This document shows, piece by piece, positions 6,250 through 11,156 of a stretch of 11,156 bases of DNA. The first letter of the stretch is position 1. Each line of letters begins with the position of its first letter. A model generated the notes under the pieces. The model saw only the letters and a program-made list of their open reading frames with translations. It was not told the origin of the DNA and made no database searches. Source of the DNA: Granulicatella adiacens. Lineage in GTDB: Bacteria; Bacillota; Bacilli; Lactobacillales; Aerococcaceae. Both the position numbers and the translations under genes were made by a program. The stretch spans positions 1-11,156 of the forward strand of contig JAGZLX010000053.1 in the NCBI GenBank assembly GCA_018364485.1. Reading direction: 5' to 3'.

Positions 6250-7404
6250 ATGAGATACATTCGTTATATTAAAGCCAATTTAATATCCTCTCTGAAGTCT
6301 TTCCCGGCGCTATTACTCATGGTCGTAATGCCATTTCTATTATCGTTATTCTTAGCCTTCTCCACAAAGAGTGCCTTCAATCCATCTGATTTAAATATCG
6401 AGACGAAGATTTATATCGATAATCAAGACAAGGGTACTTACGGACAACAAATCGTTGAGTTATTTGAGCAACTCACTGAGGAAAAACAAATTGCGCTGAC
6501 AAGTGTGAAAGACGATGCCAAAATCATTGCGACGATTCCATCTGATTTTACAGAGTCGATTCAAACGCGTTCGCAAGCAACTCCGATTACCCTTGAGAAA
6601 TCAGGGCGAACATCGAGTACGTCACTTGCAGTGTATGAATCGCTCTTGAAAACAATGACTTCGCAATTATTAGAAGCCAGTTCGGTGATGCATGAAGTCG
6701 CAGAAAGTAAAAATGCCTCCATCACGCCTGAACAAGCAGCAGGGATACTTGTGTCCTTACAACAGGAGATTGCATCTGAGGCTTTCGAGACAGACCAAGT
6801 GGAAGCCGAATCACAAGTAACTGCGCACCAACACTACGCGATTACGGGACTTGGATTTCTATTCATCATGTTCCTTGATACTGCGATGCGCTTTGGGGTA
6901 CAACGAGAACTCAGCGGACTTCGCAAACGTTTGAACGTATTGCCATTTAGCATTTGCGAAAGAGACAGACTCGATTTAGCCGTGAATATGATTACGACGA
7001 CGTTATTGGCATTCGTGTATATCGGCCTATGGAAAATCCTCGATCCAACAACTTTTGGAGGAAACATCGGTAGCATCTTTGTCCTCATCGTTTTCTATAG
7101 TTTAGTCTTCAATGTTCTTGGAAACTTACTCGGTAATTTTGTGACGGAGAAGAACATGCCAGCCTTTTCAACTGGAATCAACTTGGTTTACTTGTTTTTA
7201 TCGGGTGTCATCCCTCTAGATCGTATTAGCTCAACCTTTAGTTTCCTCAGCGGGAATCCGTTTCGCCAATTTACTTACACCCCATTTATCGATGTGATGA
7301 ATGGCGTGTCGATGAAAGGGATGGCTATGGTTGCCGCACCGATTATTTTAGTGTTAGGGGTAGCCTTTAGCTGGTCATTGAAGAGAAAGGAGGCGCGTCA
7401 ATGA
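6250..7404 (+). CDS. ABC-2 type permease (LnrM-like)
   Basis: Membrane subunit of the exporter. One N-terminal membrane helix (about 17-38) is followed by a large hydrophilic domain of about 150 residues, predicted outside the membrane. Five further helices begin near 197 (YAITGLGFLFIMFL), 240, 275, 312 and 355. This one-plus-five pattern with an outer loop is the ABC2_membrane_3/YhgE-like layout of LnrM and LnrN. The 384 residues are normal for the group. AAGGAGGA precedes the ATG. Its TGA stop overlaps the next start in ATGA, so the two permeases are probably translationally coupled and made in equal amounts as a heterodimer. Confidence 0.9.
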   Translation: MRYIRYIKANLISSLKSFPALLLMVVMPFLLSLFLAFSTKSAFNPSDLNIETKIYIDNQDKGTYGQQIVELFEQLTEEKQIALTSVKDDAKIIATIPSDFTESIQTRSQATPITLEKSGRTSSTSLAVYESLLKTMTSQLLEASSVMHEVAESKNASITPEQAAGILVSLQQEIASEAFETDQVEAESQVTAHQHYAITGLGFLFIMFLDTAMRFGVQRELSGLRKRLNVLPFSICERDRLDLAVNMITTTLLAFVYIGLWKILDPTTFGGNIGSIFVLIVFYSLVFNVLGNLLGNFVTEKNMPAFSTGINLVYLFLSGVIPLDRISSTFSFLSGNPFRQFTYTPFIDVMNGVSMKGMAMVAAPIILVLGVAFSWSLKRKEARQ

Positions 7405-8501
7405 ATCTTGTAAAAATGACAATCTTTCATTTGAAACGATTATTGAAAATGCCACTAATTCTCTTTATGATGATTGGAATGCCGGCCCTTATCAATGGAA
7501 TCATGCTTACCACGCAAGGAACGGTGGATACGAAAACACCAAGTACGGTCGCAAAAACGGTAGCCTTTGTATTCAACGAGGGAAATGAGGAGTACGAAGA
7601 ATTGATTGCGCCGTATATACGAGAAGAAAATGTGTACTTCGATTTAGATAGCGCTAAAGAGGCTTTGAAAAAAGGCGAAATGACTGTTATTTACGAAGTG
7701 CCTGCGAACTATTTACAGAAGGCGAAAGAAGGCCAAGTGCCAACGATTCGCATCTGGAATACGCAGCGCGGCACAAGAGACTTTCTACTTGATGCACAGT
7801 TGACGAAGGTGTTAAAAGAAGTCATGCTAAACGCGAAGCTGCAACAAACAGGCGTGTTGACCAAAGAAGAGACCTTACCAGAGACTGACAATGAAATGGT
7901 CGTAACTATCAATGAAACGAAGACTAGTGTTGCGAGTGGAGTCGTCATGCTCATCTCTCTCCTTTATGTCATCATGAATGCGTCAGTGATTGCTTCGGAC
8001 TGGATTAATTTCAAGAAGAGTCATGTGTTGAAACGCTCAGTCGTCTCTCCACGCTCTAATTTGGAAATCACACTTTCGTTCTTATTGGCGTACTTTATCT
8101 TTATGTTTATCGTCAATATGATTATGATGGCAGCGATGTTCTTTACAGGACTCGTTCCAGAAATGAACTGGGGAGTGTTTACGGGACTATTAGCCGCGAC
8201 GATTATTTACAGTCTCTGCCTGAACTTATTCTTCTTTAGAATTTTCAAATCACCAGGACACGCGACCACGTTTGGAGTGCTGTTTGTAATGGTGATGGCT
8301 GGGATTGGAATGCCAGCAGCGTTTGGGGATTTTGGAGGAAGTTGGCTCAGACTTGTGGCGTATATCAGCCCGATTTACTGGTTGTACAAGTCGATTGACC
8401 TTCAAACCCTCTTCCCATCAGTCTGGGTTATCCTTGCGATGGCAGGGGTCTACCTCACTGCAGGAAGCTACCGCCTTGAGCAGTATGTGCAAAATAAATA
8501 G
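7401..8501 (+). CDS. ABC-2 type permease (LnrN-like)
   Basis: Second membrane subunit, a divergent paralogue of the preceding permease with the same layout: a membrane helix near 13-35, a hydrophilic outer domain to about 175, then about five helices (near 177-198, 226-250, 260-280, 292-310 and 340-356). GGAGG lies inside the end of the upstream gene, 12 bases before the ATG, and the start overlaps that gene by 4 bases. The 366 residues are typical. It is the last gene of the transporter unit. No ordinary terminator follows; instead the stop codon TAG shares its final G with the first base of a large inverted-repeat element, so the C terminus may have been trimmed or rewritten by that insertion. 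It still ends in a plausible charged tail. Confidence 0.9.
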   Translation: MNLVKMTIFHLKRLLKMPLILFMMIGMPALINGIMLTTQGTVDTKTPSTVAKTVAFVFNEGNEEYEELIAPYIREENVYFDLDSAKEALKKGEMTVIYEVPANYLQKAKEGQVPTIRIWNTQRGTRDFLLDAQLTKVLKEVMLNAKLQQTGVLTKEETLPETDNEMVVTINETKTSVASGVVMLISLLYVIMNASVIASDWINFKKSHVLKRSVVSPRSNLEITLSFLLAYFIFMFIVNMIMMAAMFFTGLVPEMNWGVFTGLLAATIIYSLCLNLFFFRIFKSPGHATTFGVLFVMVMAGIGMPAAFGDFGGSWLRLVAYISPIYWLYKSIDLQTLFPSVWVILAMAGVYLTAGSYRLEQYVQNK

Positions 8502-8715
8502 GACGGACAAAAACAGGACACTACAAGATCCTATGGATATCTTCATAGTAGTTACAATAGCTGCACCGGATTGAGCCTTACGTCTCAATTCCTTTCAAGC
8601 TTCAAACTGCCGCTAGGAAATAAATTTCTTAGCAGCAGTAATTCACATTGAATGCACGCGCTATTGTTCCTACTATAGAATCCATGGAGCTTTACGTGTC
8701 CTGTTTTGTCCGTTT
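8501..8715 (+). mobile_element. MITE-like element with long imperfect inverted repeats
   Basis: The outer ends 8501-8521 and 8696-8715 are inverted repeats that pair along 20 positions with one extra A and two terminal G-U pairs (core ACGGACAAAA…CAGGACAC). Similarity continues inward: ATGGAT, ATAGTAG and ACAATAGC (8554-8561) recur in inverted form, the last as GCTATTGT (8660-8667). The centre holds a further hairpin (8607-8621 with 8624-8638, 14 of 15 paired allowing G-U). I see no coding frame. The size and end structure fit a non-autonomous insertion sequence derivative. No clear target duplication is visible. Alternatively it is a structured 3' untranslated region or a divergent terminator. 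Confidence 0.55.
8607..8638 (+). repeat. Central hairpin of the inverted-repeat element
   Basis: The arms CTGCCGCTAGGAAAT and ATTTCTTAGCAGCAG lie 2 bases apart and pair at 14 of 15 positions, counting one G-U and with one C-A mismatch. It sits near the middle of the larger inverted repeat, so transcribed RNA would form a long rod with a branched tip. Confidence 0.75.
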
Positions 8716-8862
8716 TGCTGAAAAGTTAATGAGGAGCTTCTTGGGTGAGGAGCTACACGAGATAAGAAGCTGATGAGAAGTGCGTTCTCAGGTTGAAAGG
8801 GAACTTGACGAGCAACCCATGGAGACTCCTAGGTTGAAATGTACAAAATTAATTGATTATCC
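8716..8862 (+). other. Structured non-coding leader upstream of the RHH gene
   Basis: No gene is visible. Three local hairpins occur in series: AGCTTCTT (8735-8742) with AAGAAGCT (8764-8771); TGAGAA (8774-8779) with TTCTCA (8785-8790) around GTGCG; and GGTTG (8791-8795) with CAACC (8813-8817). GAGGAGCT is repeated 16 bases apart (8731 and 8747). A TGTACA lies at 8840-8845. It resembles no riboswitch class I can name. Most of it lies upstream of the predicted promoter, so it would be transcribed only by read-through or from another start. Confidence 0.4.
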
Positions 8863-8891
8863 TTGAATGTTTATATGCTCAAATGTACAAT
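8863..8891 (+). promoter_or_regulatory. Promoter of the RHH regulator gene
   Basis: -35 TTGAAT (8863-8868) and -10 TACAAT (8886-8891) are separated by 17 bp. The predicted start is near 8898, just before AGGAGG at 8903-8908, giving a very short leader. The -10 overlaps a TGTACA site. Confidence 0.65.
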
Positions 8892-8902
8892 AGAGCTGTA
8901 CA
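8884..8902 (+). promoter_or_regulatory. TGTACA operator pair (probable autoregulation)
   Basis: TGTACA occurs at 8884-8889 and 8897-8902, 13 bp apart, covering the -10 and the predicted transcription start and touching the ribosome binding site. RHH proteins usually bind short palindromes in tandem and repress their own promoters. A further copy lies at 8840-8845. A related pair is found after the next promoter. Confidence 0.5.
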
Positions 8903-8915
8903 AGGAGGTCAAAAT

Positions 8916-9422
8916 ATGACACAATTTCAAGTCAGGATTTCAGCGGAATCCGCATATTACATTAGAGAATTAAAGAAAATTTACGAAAAACAAACAGATA
9001 CTAAAATAACAAAAGCAATTATTTTAACGAAGGCTTTTGATACATCCTTAGGAATTACAAACTGGAAGAAAGTTGTACAAGACAATTCGATTCCATTAAA
9101 TAATATTTATCCAGTTGAAGAAAAAGAACTTAAATTGAACGTAGATGTTAGTGACCGTGTAGCAAAAGGGATTATTCAATACAAACAAATTCTACCTTCT
9201 GCTACCAATACTAAATCAGTTACGCTTGGTGTGTGCGTTAAGTACATTCTAAAGGCCAGCTTATTAGCTCATCTTACTGAAAAGGAAAATCTAGAATCGG
9301 ACGATGAGTTTGATAAAGAATTTCTAAAACTACAAAGTAGCTTAGAAGAGCTAGTTGCTCCAATAAATCATGATCTTTTGAAAAATATTCTCTGGAATTT
9401 TAAAAATAAGTATTCTAAATAG
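8916..9422 (+). CDS. Probable tandem ribbon-helix-helix DNA-binding protein
   Basis: I do not recognise a named family. The 168-residue product contains two segments that each read as strand-helix-helix. The first begins FQVRISAES (4-12), followed by a helix rich in Tyr/Lys and a second helix containing ITKAIILTKAF. The second begins LKLNVDVSD (near 72-80), followed by a helix and VTLGVCVKYILKASLL. Alternating residues in the strands (QVR, KLNV) would contact DNA, as in Arc/CopG/MetJ-type proteins, and two copies in one chain would act as a single-chain dimer. The C-terminal 40 residues are acidic then basic, possibly coiled. The ATG at 8916 follows AAGGAGG with 7-base spacing. A TTG 63 bases upstream is in frame but lies before the promoter. 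Likely a repressor of its own gene and the downstream unit. Confidence 0.75.
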   Translation: MTQFQVRISAESAYYIRELKKIYEKQTDTKITKAIILTKAFDTSLGITNWKKVVQDNSIPLNNIYPVEEKELKLNVDVSDRVAKGIIQYKQILPSATNTKSVTLGVCVKYILKASLLAHLTEKENLESDDEFDKEFLKLQSSLEELVAPINHDLLKNILWNFKNKYSK

Positions 9423-9429
9423 TAAAAAA

Positions 9430-9435
9430 TGTACA
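9430..9435 (+). promoter_or_regulatory. Isolated TGTACA site
   Basis: One more copy of the TGTACA motif lies 8 bases after the RHH stop codon, ahead of the terminator. Alone it would be expected by chance now and then; it is listed because of the cluster of copies around this gene. Confidence 0.25.
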
Positions 9436-9438
9436 TCG

Positions 9439-9469
9439 ACAAACGTTGATTTAACAACGTTTGTTTTTT
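9439..9469 (+). terminator. Terminator after the RHH gene
   Basis: A perfect 10-bp stem, ACAAACGTTG (9439-9448) with CAACGTTTGT (9455-9464), closes loop ATTTAA and runs into six T. The left-arm sequence ACAAACGTT is repeated at 9585-9593, just before the boxA-like motif. Confidence 0.9.
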
Positions 9470-9507
9470 GTTTTGAAAAAAAGTGAAAAAAAAGTACAAA
9501 AAAAAGG

Positions 9508-9536
9508 TAGACAAGATAGAGGAAGTAATATATAAT
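9508..9536 (+). promoter_or_regulatory. Promoter of the unknown protein/EEP unit
   Basis: -35 TAGACA (9508-9513) and a consensus -10 TATAAT (9531-9536) are separated by 17 bp, behind an A-rich tract (9475-9505) that could serve as an UP-like element. The predicted start is near 9543, leaving a leader of about 100 bases before the first full gene. Confidence 0.75.
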
Positions 9537-9560
9537 GCATGTCAGGAGGTTGAATTAAAA

Positions 9561-9584
9561 ATGTACTACAGATGTACAGTTTAA
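9561..9584 (+). CDS. Possible 7-codon leader peptide (MYYRCTV)
   Basis: ATG to TAA, seven codons, preceded by AGGAGG (9544-9549) at 11-base spacing, just after the predicted transcription start. It lies before the boxA-like motif and the ATG of the 154-residue gene. Such short frames often control downstream expression through ribosome stalling or coupling. It overlaps both TGTACA-type sites, so the ATG could be a by-product of the operator sequence. Translation is unproven. Confidence 0.35.
   Translation: MYYRCTV
9562..9578 (+). promoter_or_regulatory. Second TGTACA-type operator pair
   Basis: TGTACT (9562-9567) and TGTACA (9573-9578) are 11 bp apart, about +20 to +36 from the predicted start. 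The arrangement resembles the pair at 8884-8902. A protein bound here could block elongation, placing this unit under the RHH protein. Confidence 0.4.
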
Positions 9585-9590
9585 ACAAAC

Positions 9591-9610
9591 GTTCTTTGAC
9601 AACTGAATAG
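9591..9610 (+). promoter_or_regulatory. boxA-like antitermination motif
   Basis: GTTCTTTGACAACTGAATAG closely resembles the Firmicute rRNA boxA region (TGTTCTTTGAAAACTGAATA), where NusB-S10 bind RNA to make RNA polymerase resist termination. It lies in the leader about 50 bases after the predicted start and 32 bases before the next ATG. Outside rRNA operons such motifs are uncommon. Confidence 0.55.
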
Positions 9611-9642
9611 GAAATAAGAAATAAAAATTTTGGAGGAATAGT

Positions 9643-10107
9643 ATGGAATTTGAAAAATGCATTTTTACTTACAAAGTAGGAGATATTTTCTTTGAGGACA
9701 CGAAAGACCCAATCAATAATTTCTGGCAAATCATTGATTGTAAGGAAAATGTTGTAAGGACACTAAAGAACGATGCCGTTCGAGAGCAAAAGAAAATTAA
9801 TTTAGTGATTGCTCACATTGGTTATCAAACAGTGGATTCTGATGCAACGTGGGGATACAGAGAAATCGAACCCATTCAAGATGGCTTTACATCGGTCGTT
9901 CGATATGATCAACAATCGAATCAAGTTTTAAGTGAGAAGCCGACTTGCAAAATGACAAAAACACTCGTCTACGAACGTAGTACAGAGGATAGACCCCATT
10001 TCTCAAATGGAAATCCAATCTTACGACGTTATACGGATGATGTGAGATTGTTCCAAGATGAAGAATGGTACGAACAACGCTACGGCAAACCAACCGGTAA
10101 ACAATAA
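9643..10107 (+). CDS. Hypothetical 154-residue protein
   Basis: I do not recognise this protein. GGAGG lies 8 bases before the ATG, and the frame is clean to TAA. The product has no signal peptide or membrane segment. It is predicted to be a small cytoplasmic, largely beta-strand protein: short alternating hydrophobic stretches (FTYKVGDIFF, INLVIAHIGY, SVVRYD) separated by polar turns. It is rich in aromatic, Asp/Glu and Arg residues, with a charged tail (EEWYEQRYGKP). It lies between a boxA-equipped leader and an EEP-fold enzyme, 76 bases ahead of that gene. A role as partner, inhibitor or immunity-like protein for the enzyme is possible but rests on position only. Codon use appears intermediate between the chromosomal genes to the left and the AT-rich EEP gene. 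Confidence 0.75.
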   Translation: MEFEKCIFTYKVGDIFFEDTKDPINNFWQIIDCKENVVRTLKNDAVREQKKINLVIAHIGYQTVDSDATWGYREIEPIQDGFTSVVRYDQQSNQVLSEKPTCKMTKTLVYERSTEDRPHFSNGNPILRRYTDDVRLFQDEEWYEQRYGKPTGKQ

Positions 10108-10131
10108 AAGGATAAATGAACAATAGAAACA

Positions 10132-10154
10132 GGTCCGCTTCGGGGAAGCGGACC
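10132..10154 (+). other. GC-rich intergenic hairpin without a T tract
   Basis: A perfect 10-bp stem, GGTCCGCTTC (10132-10141) with GAAGCGGACC (10145-10154), closes a 3-base loop (or 9 bp with loop CGGGG). It is the most GC-rich spot in this AT-rich region. ATTATATCG follows rather than a T tract, so it is not a standard terminator. Options are a partial terminator, an RNA-processing or stability element, or a protein-binding RNA site between the two genes. Confidence 0.7.
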
Positions 10155-10183
10155 ATTATATCGAACTTTTAGGAGGAATTGTA

Positions 10184-11017
10184 ATGATTAAAGTTATTTC
10201 ACACAACATTTCAGGTGCTGGATATAGAGAAGGAAAAGAACGAGTGTTAAAACCTTTTGTAGTAGAAAATGCTCTTAGTAAAAATCCAGATGTCGTATTC
10301 TTTTTAGAATATGCCTTTCCTACTAATCACAAAGAGGTAGTTCAGCAGTTAAATGATGCAGGGTATGAGGTAAGAACTACGGATGTTCCTACTCAAGAGT
10401 ATCAAAATGGAATTTTGGCTGCAGTCAAATCGAACTTGAATATTCAAGAAAAAGTAATGACAATTTATAATGAAGAGACAAAAATCTTAGAGCAACCTGA
10501 TGTATTAGCATTAAAATTAGATGATGGTAGTAAGGAATATATGATAGTTGGTGTTCGGGTCAGAGTAGGTGTACACCTACCATACTCAGATAAATTAAAA
10601 TTAAAATCAGATCAAATAAGAGTGATTTCGTCTTTTCTTGAAAAAAGCGATGATAGAACAATAGTAATTGGAGATACAAACTATATGTCTCATATTTTAA
10701 AGAGAAAATTTATAGTAACAGGTTATAAATATGTAAATAAAAAAAGTATTGAAACCAGAGCAGACGTTAACTGGAGCAATTGTAATTTTGAAGTTCCTAA
10801 AGGAGATAGCTATCAATTTAAGATAGATAAAGAGCCGATTCATATGGACTGTGATTTAGCGATAACTAAAAATATTGATAAGACTTCTGTTGAACCGTAT
10901 AACTGGGACTTCGAAGATAAAGATGAGATTTATAAAGAGAAAGACAGATTTGAGTACGCTTCGATTACTGAAGGATATTATCCAGATCATCCAGCTGTAA
11001 TTTTAACAGTAGAGTAG
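10184..11017 (+). CDS. Endonuclease/exonuclease/phosphatase (EEP)-fold protein
   Basis: A metal-dependent phosphoesterase of the DNase I/ExoIII/sphingomyelinase fold. Visible motifs in order: N8 in ISHNISG, E42 in VVFFLEYAF (metal ligand, in place of the usual LQE), strand IVGVRVRVG near 125-133, D164 and N166 in VIGDTNY, D222/D224 in MDCDLAI, and D268-H269 in YYPDHPAV. The full catalytic set is therefore present. The 277 residues are a minimal EEP domain with no signal peptide, so it should act inside the cell on nucleic acid, nucleotides or phospholipid; the substrate cannot be told. AGGAGG precedes the ATG by 7 bases. The gene is AT-rich and uses AGA for many arginines, unlike the CGT-using genes left of 8500, suggesting transfer. 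A hairpin and an IS-like end follow directly. Confidence 0.85.
   Translation: MIKVISHNISGAGYREGKERVLKPFVVENALSKNPDVVFFLEYAFPTNHKEVVQQLNDAGYEVRTTDVPTQEYQNGILAAVKSNLNIQEKVMTIYNEETKILEQPDVLALKLDDGSKEYMIVGVRVRVGVHLPYSDKLKLKSDQIRVISSFLEKSDDRTIVIGDTNYMSHILKRKFIVTGYKYVNKKSIETRADVNWSNCNFEVPKGDSYQFKIDKEPIHMDCDLAITKNIDKTSVEPYNWDFEDKDEIYKEKDRFEYASITEGYYPDHPAVILTVE
10565..10580 (+). repeat. 16-bp perfect palindrome inside the EEP gene
   Basis: GTAGGTGTACACCTAC is a perfect palindrome with a TGTACA core, within the codons for a Val/Gly-rich strand. Because TGTACA is the suspected RHH target it could be an internal binding site; it could also be chance in a repetitive GTA/GGT-coded stretch. Confidence 0.6.
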
Positions 11018-11040
11018 TCAGCACTTTTCAGACATAATAA

Positions 11041-11058
11041 GAGCTAAGAAGTTAGCTC
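11041..11058 (+). terminator. Terminator-like hairpin lacking its T tract
   Basis: GAGCTAA (11041-11047) pairs with TTAGCTC (11052-11058) around GAAG, 23 bases after the EEP stop. GGGACTGACCCC follows at once instead of T residues. It looks like the stem of a rho-independent terminator whose T tract was replaced by an inserted element. Confidence 0.5.
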
Positions 11059-11156
11059 GGGACTGACCCCAAAAAGTGAGAATTTAATAAAAACACCCTA
11101 GGGCTACCGTCTCCGGTATTCAACCGGAGACAGGTAGTCCAATTTTTGTTGGATTC
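11059..11156. mobile_element. Putative IS3-family (IS150-like) insertion sequence end, truncated by window edge
   Basis: ACTGACCCCAAAAAGT at 11062-11077 resembles the terminal inverted repeat of IS3-family elements of the IS150 type (TGTACTGACCCCAAAAAGT-like ends in Lactobacillales). It is followed by non-coding sequence and a strong hairpin. No transposase frame is inside the window, so neither orientation nor completeness can be judged. Confidence 0.55.
11101..11147. terminator. Strong bidirectional hairpin near the IS end
   Basis: GGGCTACC and GTCTCCGG (11101-11116) pair with CCGGAGAC (11124-11131) and GGTAGTCC (11133-11140), 16 bp with one G-U and a bulged A, around loop TATTCAA. AATTTTTG follows on this strand, and AGGGTGTTTTTATT follows on the other, so it could stop transcription both ways. 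IS elements often carry such shields against outside transcription. Confidence 0.65.

Noticed and set aside
8305..8574. 89-codon plus-strand frame running from the second permease into the inverted-repeat element
   Set aside because: Wrong register over a clear permease gene, no ribosome binding site; it only reflects the absence of stops.
8502..8840. T-box or known riboswitch
   Set aside because: No T-box sequence (GGGTGGNACCGCG) and no core of the riboswitch classes I can recall; the structure is better explained by inverted repeats.
8853..8915. N-terminal extension of the RHH protein from a TTG start
   Set aside because: The TTG lies upstream of the predicted promoter and lacks a ribosome binding site, while the ATG at 8916 has AAGGAGG at ideal spacing.
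9451..9729. 92-codon minus-strand frame across the leader of the 154-residue gene
   Set aside because: It covers a terminator, promoter and boxA-like motif on the other strand and reads as Phe/Lys-rich AT noise.

Overview
The window looks like chromosomal DNA of a low-GC Gram-positive bacterium, most likely a member of the Lactobacillales. The reasons are a 5S rRNA end followed directly by tRNA-Asn and tRNA-Thr, strong AGGAGG-type ribosome binding sites, an LPNTG sortase-anchored surface protein, and a NarL-type two-component system beside a drug-export ABC transporter. The genus cannot be fixed by reading alone.

Layout. Positions 1-261 are the tail of an rRNA operon: 5S 3' end, tRNA-Asn(GTT), tRNA-Thr(GGT) and a strong terminator. 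Positions 477-1730 hold a monocistronic, secreted, cell-wall-anchored, MSCRAMM-like adhesin with its own terminator. Positions 1779-5092 hold a tight four-gene operon: PP1-like metallophosphatase, CPBP intramembrane protease, membrane histidine kinase and NarL/LuxR response regulator. It has an extended -10 promoter in front and a 16-bp terminator behind. Positions 5103-8501 hold a second unit: candidate response-regulator sites, a promoter, an unannotated 32-residue membrane peptide, an ABC ATPase and two ABC-2 permeases. The gene order matches the LnrJK-LnrLMN (linearmycin/polyene resistance) architecture of Bacillus. The kinase and regulator probably sense membrane damage and switch on the transporter.

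From 8501 the character changes to an accessory region. A 215-bp element with long imperfect terminal inverted repeats (MITE-like) starts on the last base of the second permease's stop codon. A structured leader follows, then a small protein that reads as two tandem ribbon-helix-helix domains. Its promoter carries a TGTACA pair over the -10 and start point. After a terminator comes a second promoter with a similar TGTACA pair, a possible 7-codon leader peptide, a boxA-like antitermination motif, an unrecognised 154-residue protein, a GC-rich hairpin without a U-tract, and an endonuclease/exonuclease/phosphatase (EEP)-fold enzyme. The module ends at what looks like an IS3-family terminus, inserted just after the hairpin of what may have been the EEP gene's terminator.

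The most notable candidate for an undescribed system is 8840-11058: a double-RHH regulator whose likely operators recur at a second, boxA-equipped promoter driving an unknown protein and an EEP nuclease-like enzyme. The kinase-transporter unit, with its small membrane peptide and paired GACTnTAGnC sites, is the second point of interest.
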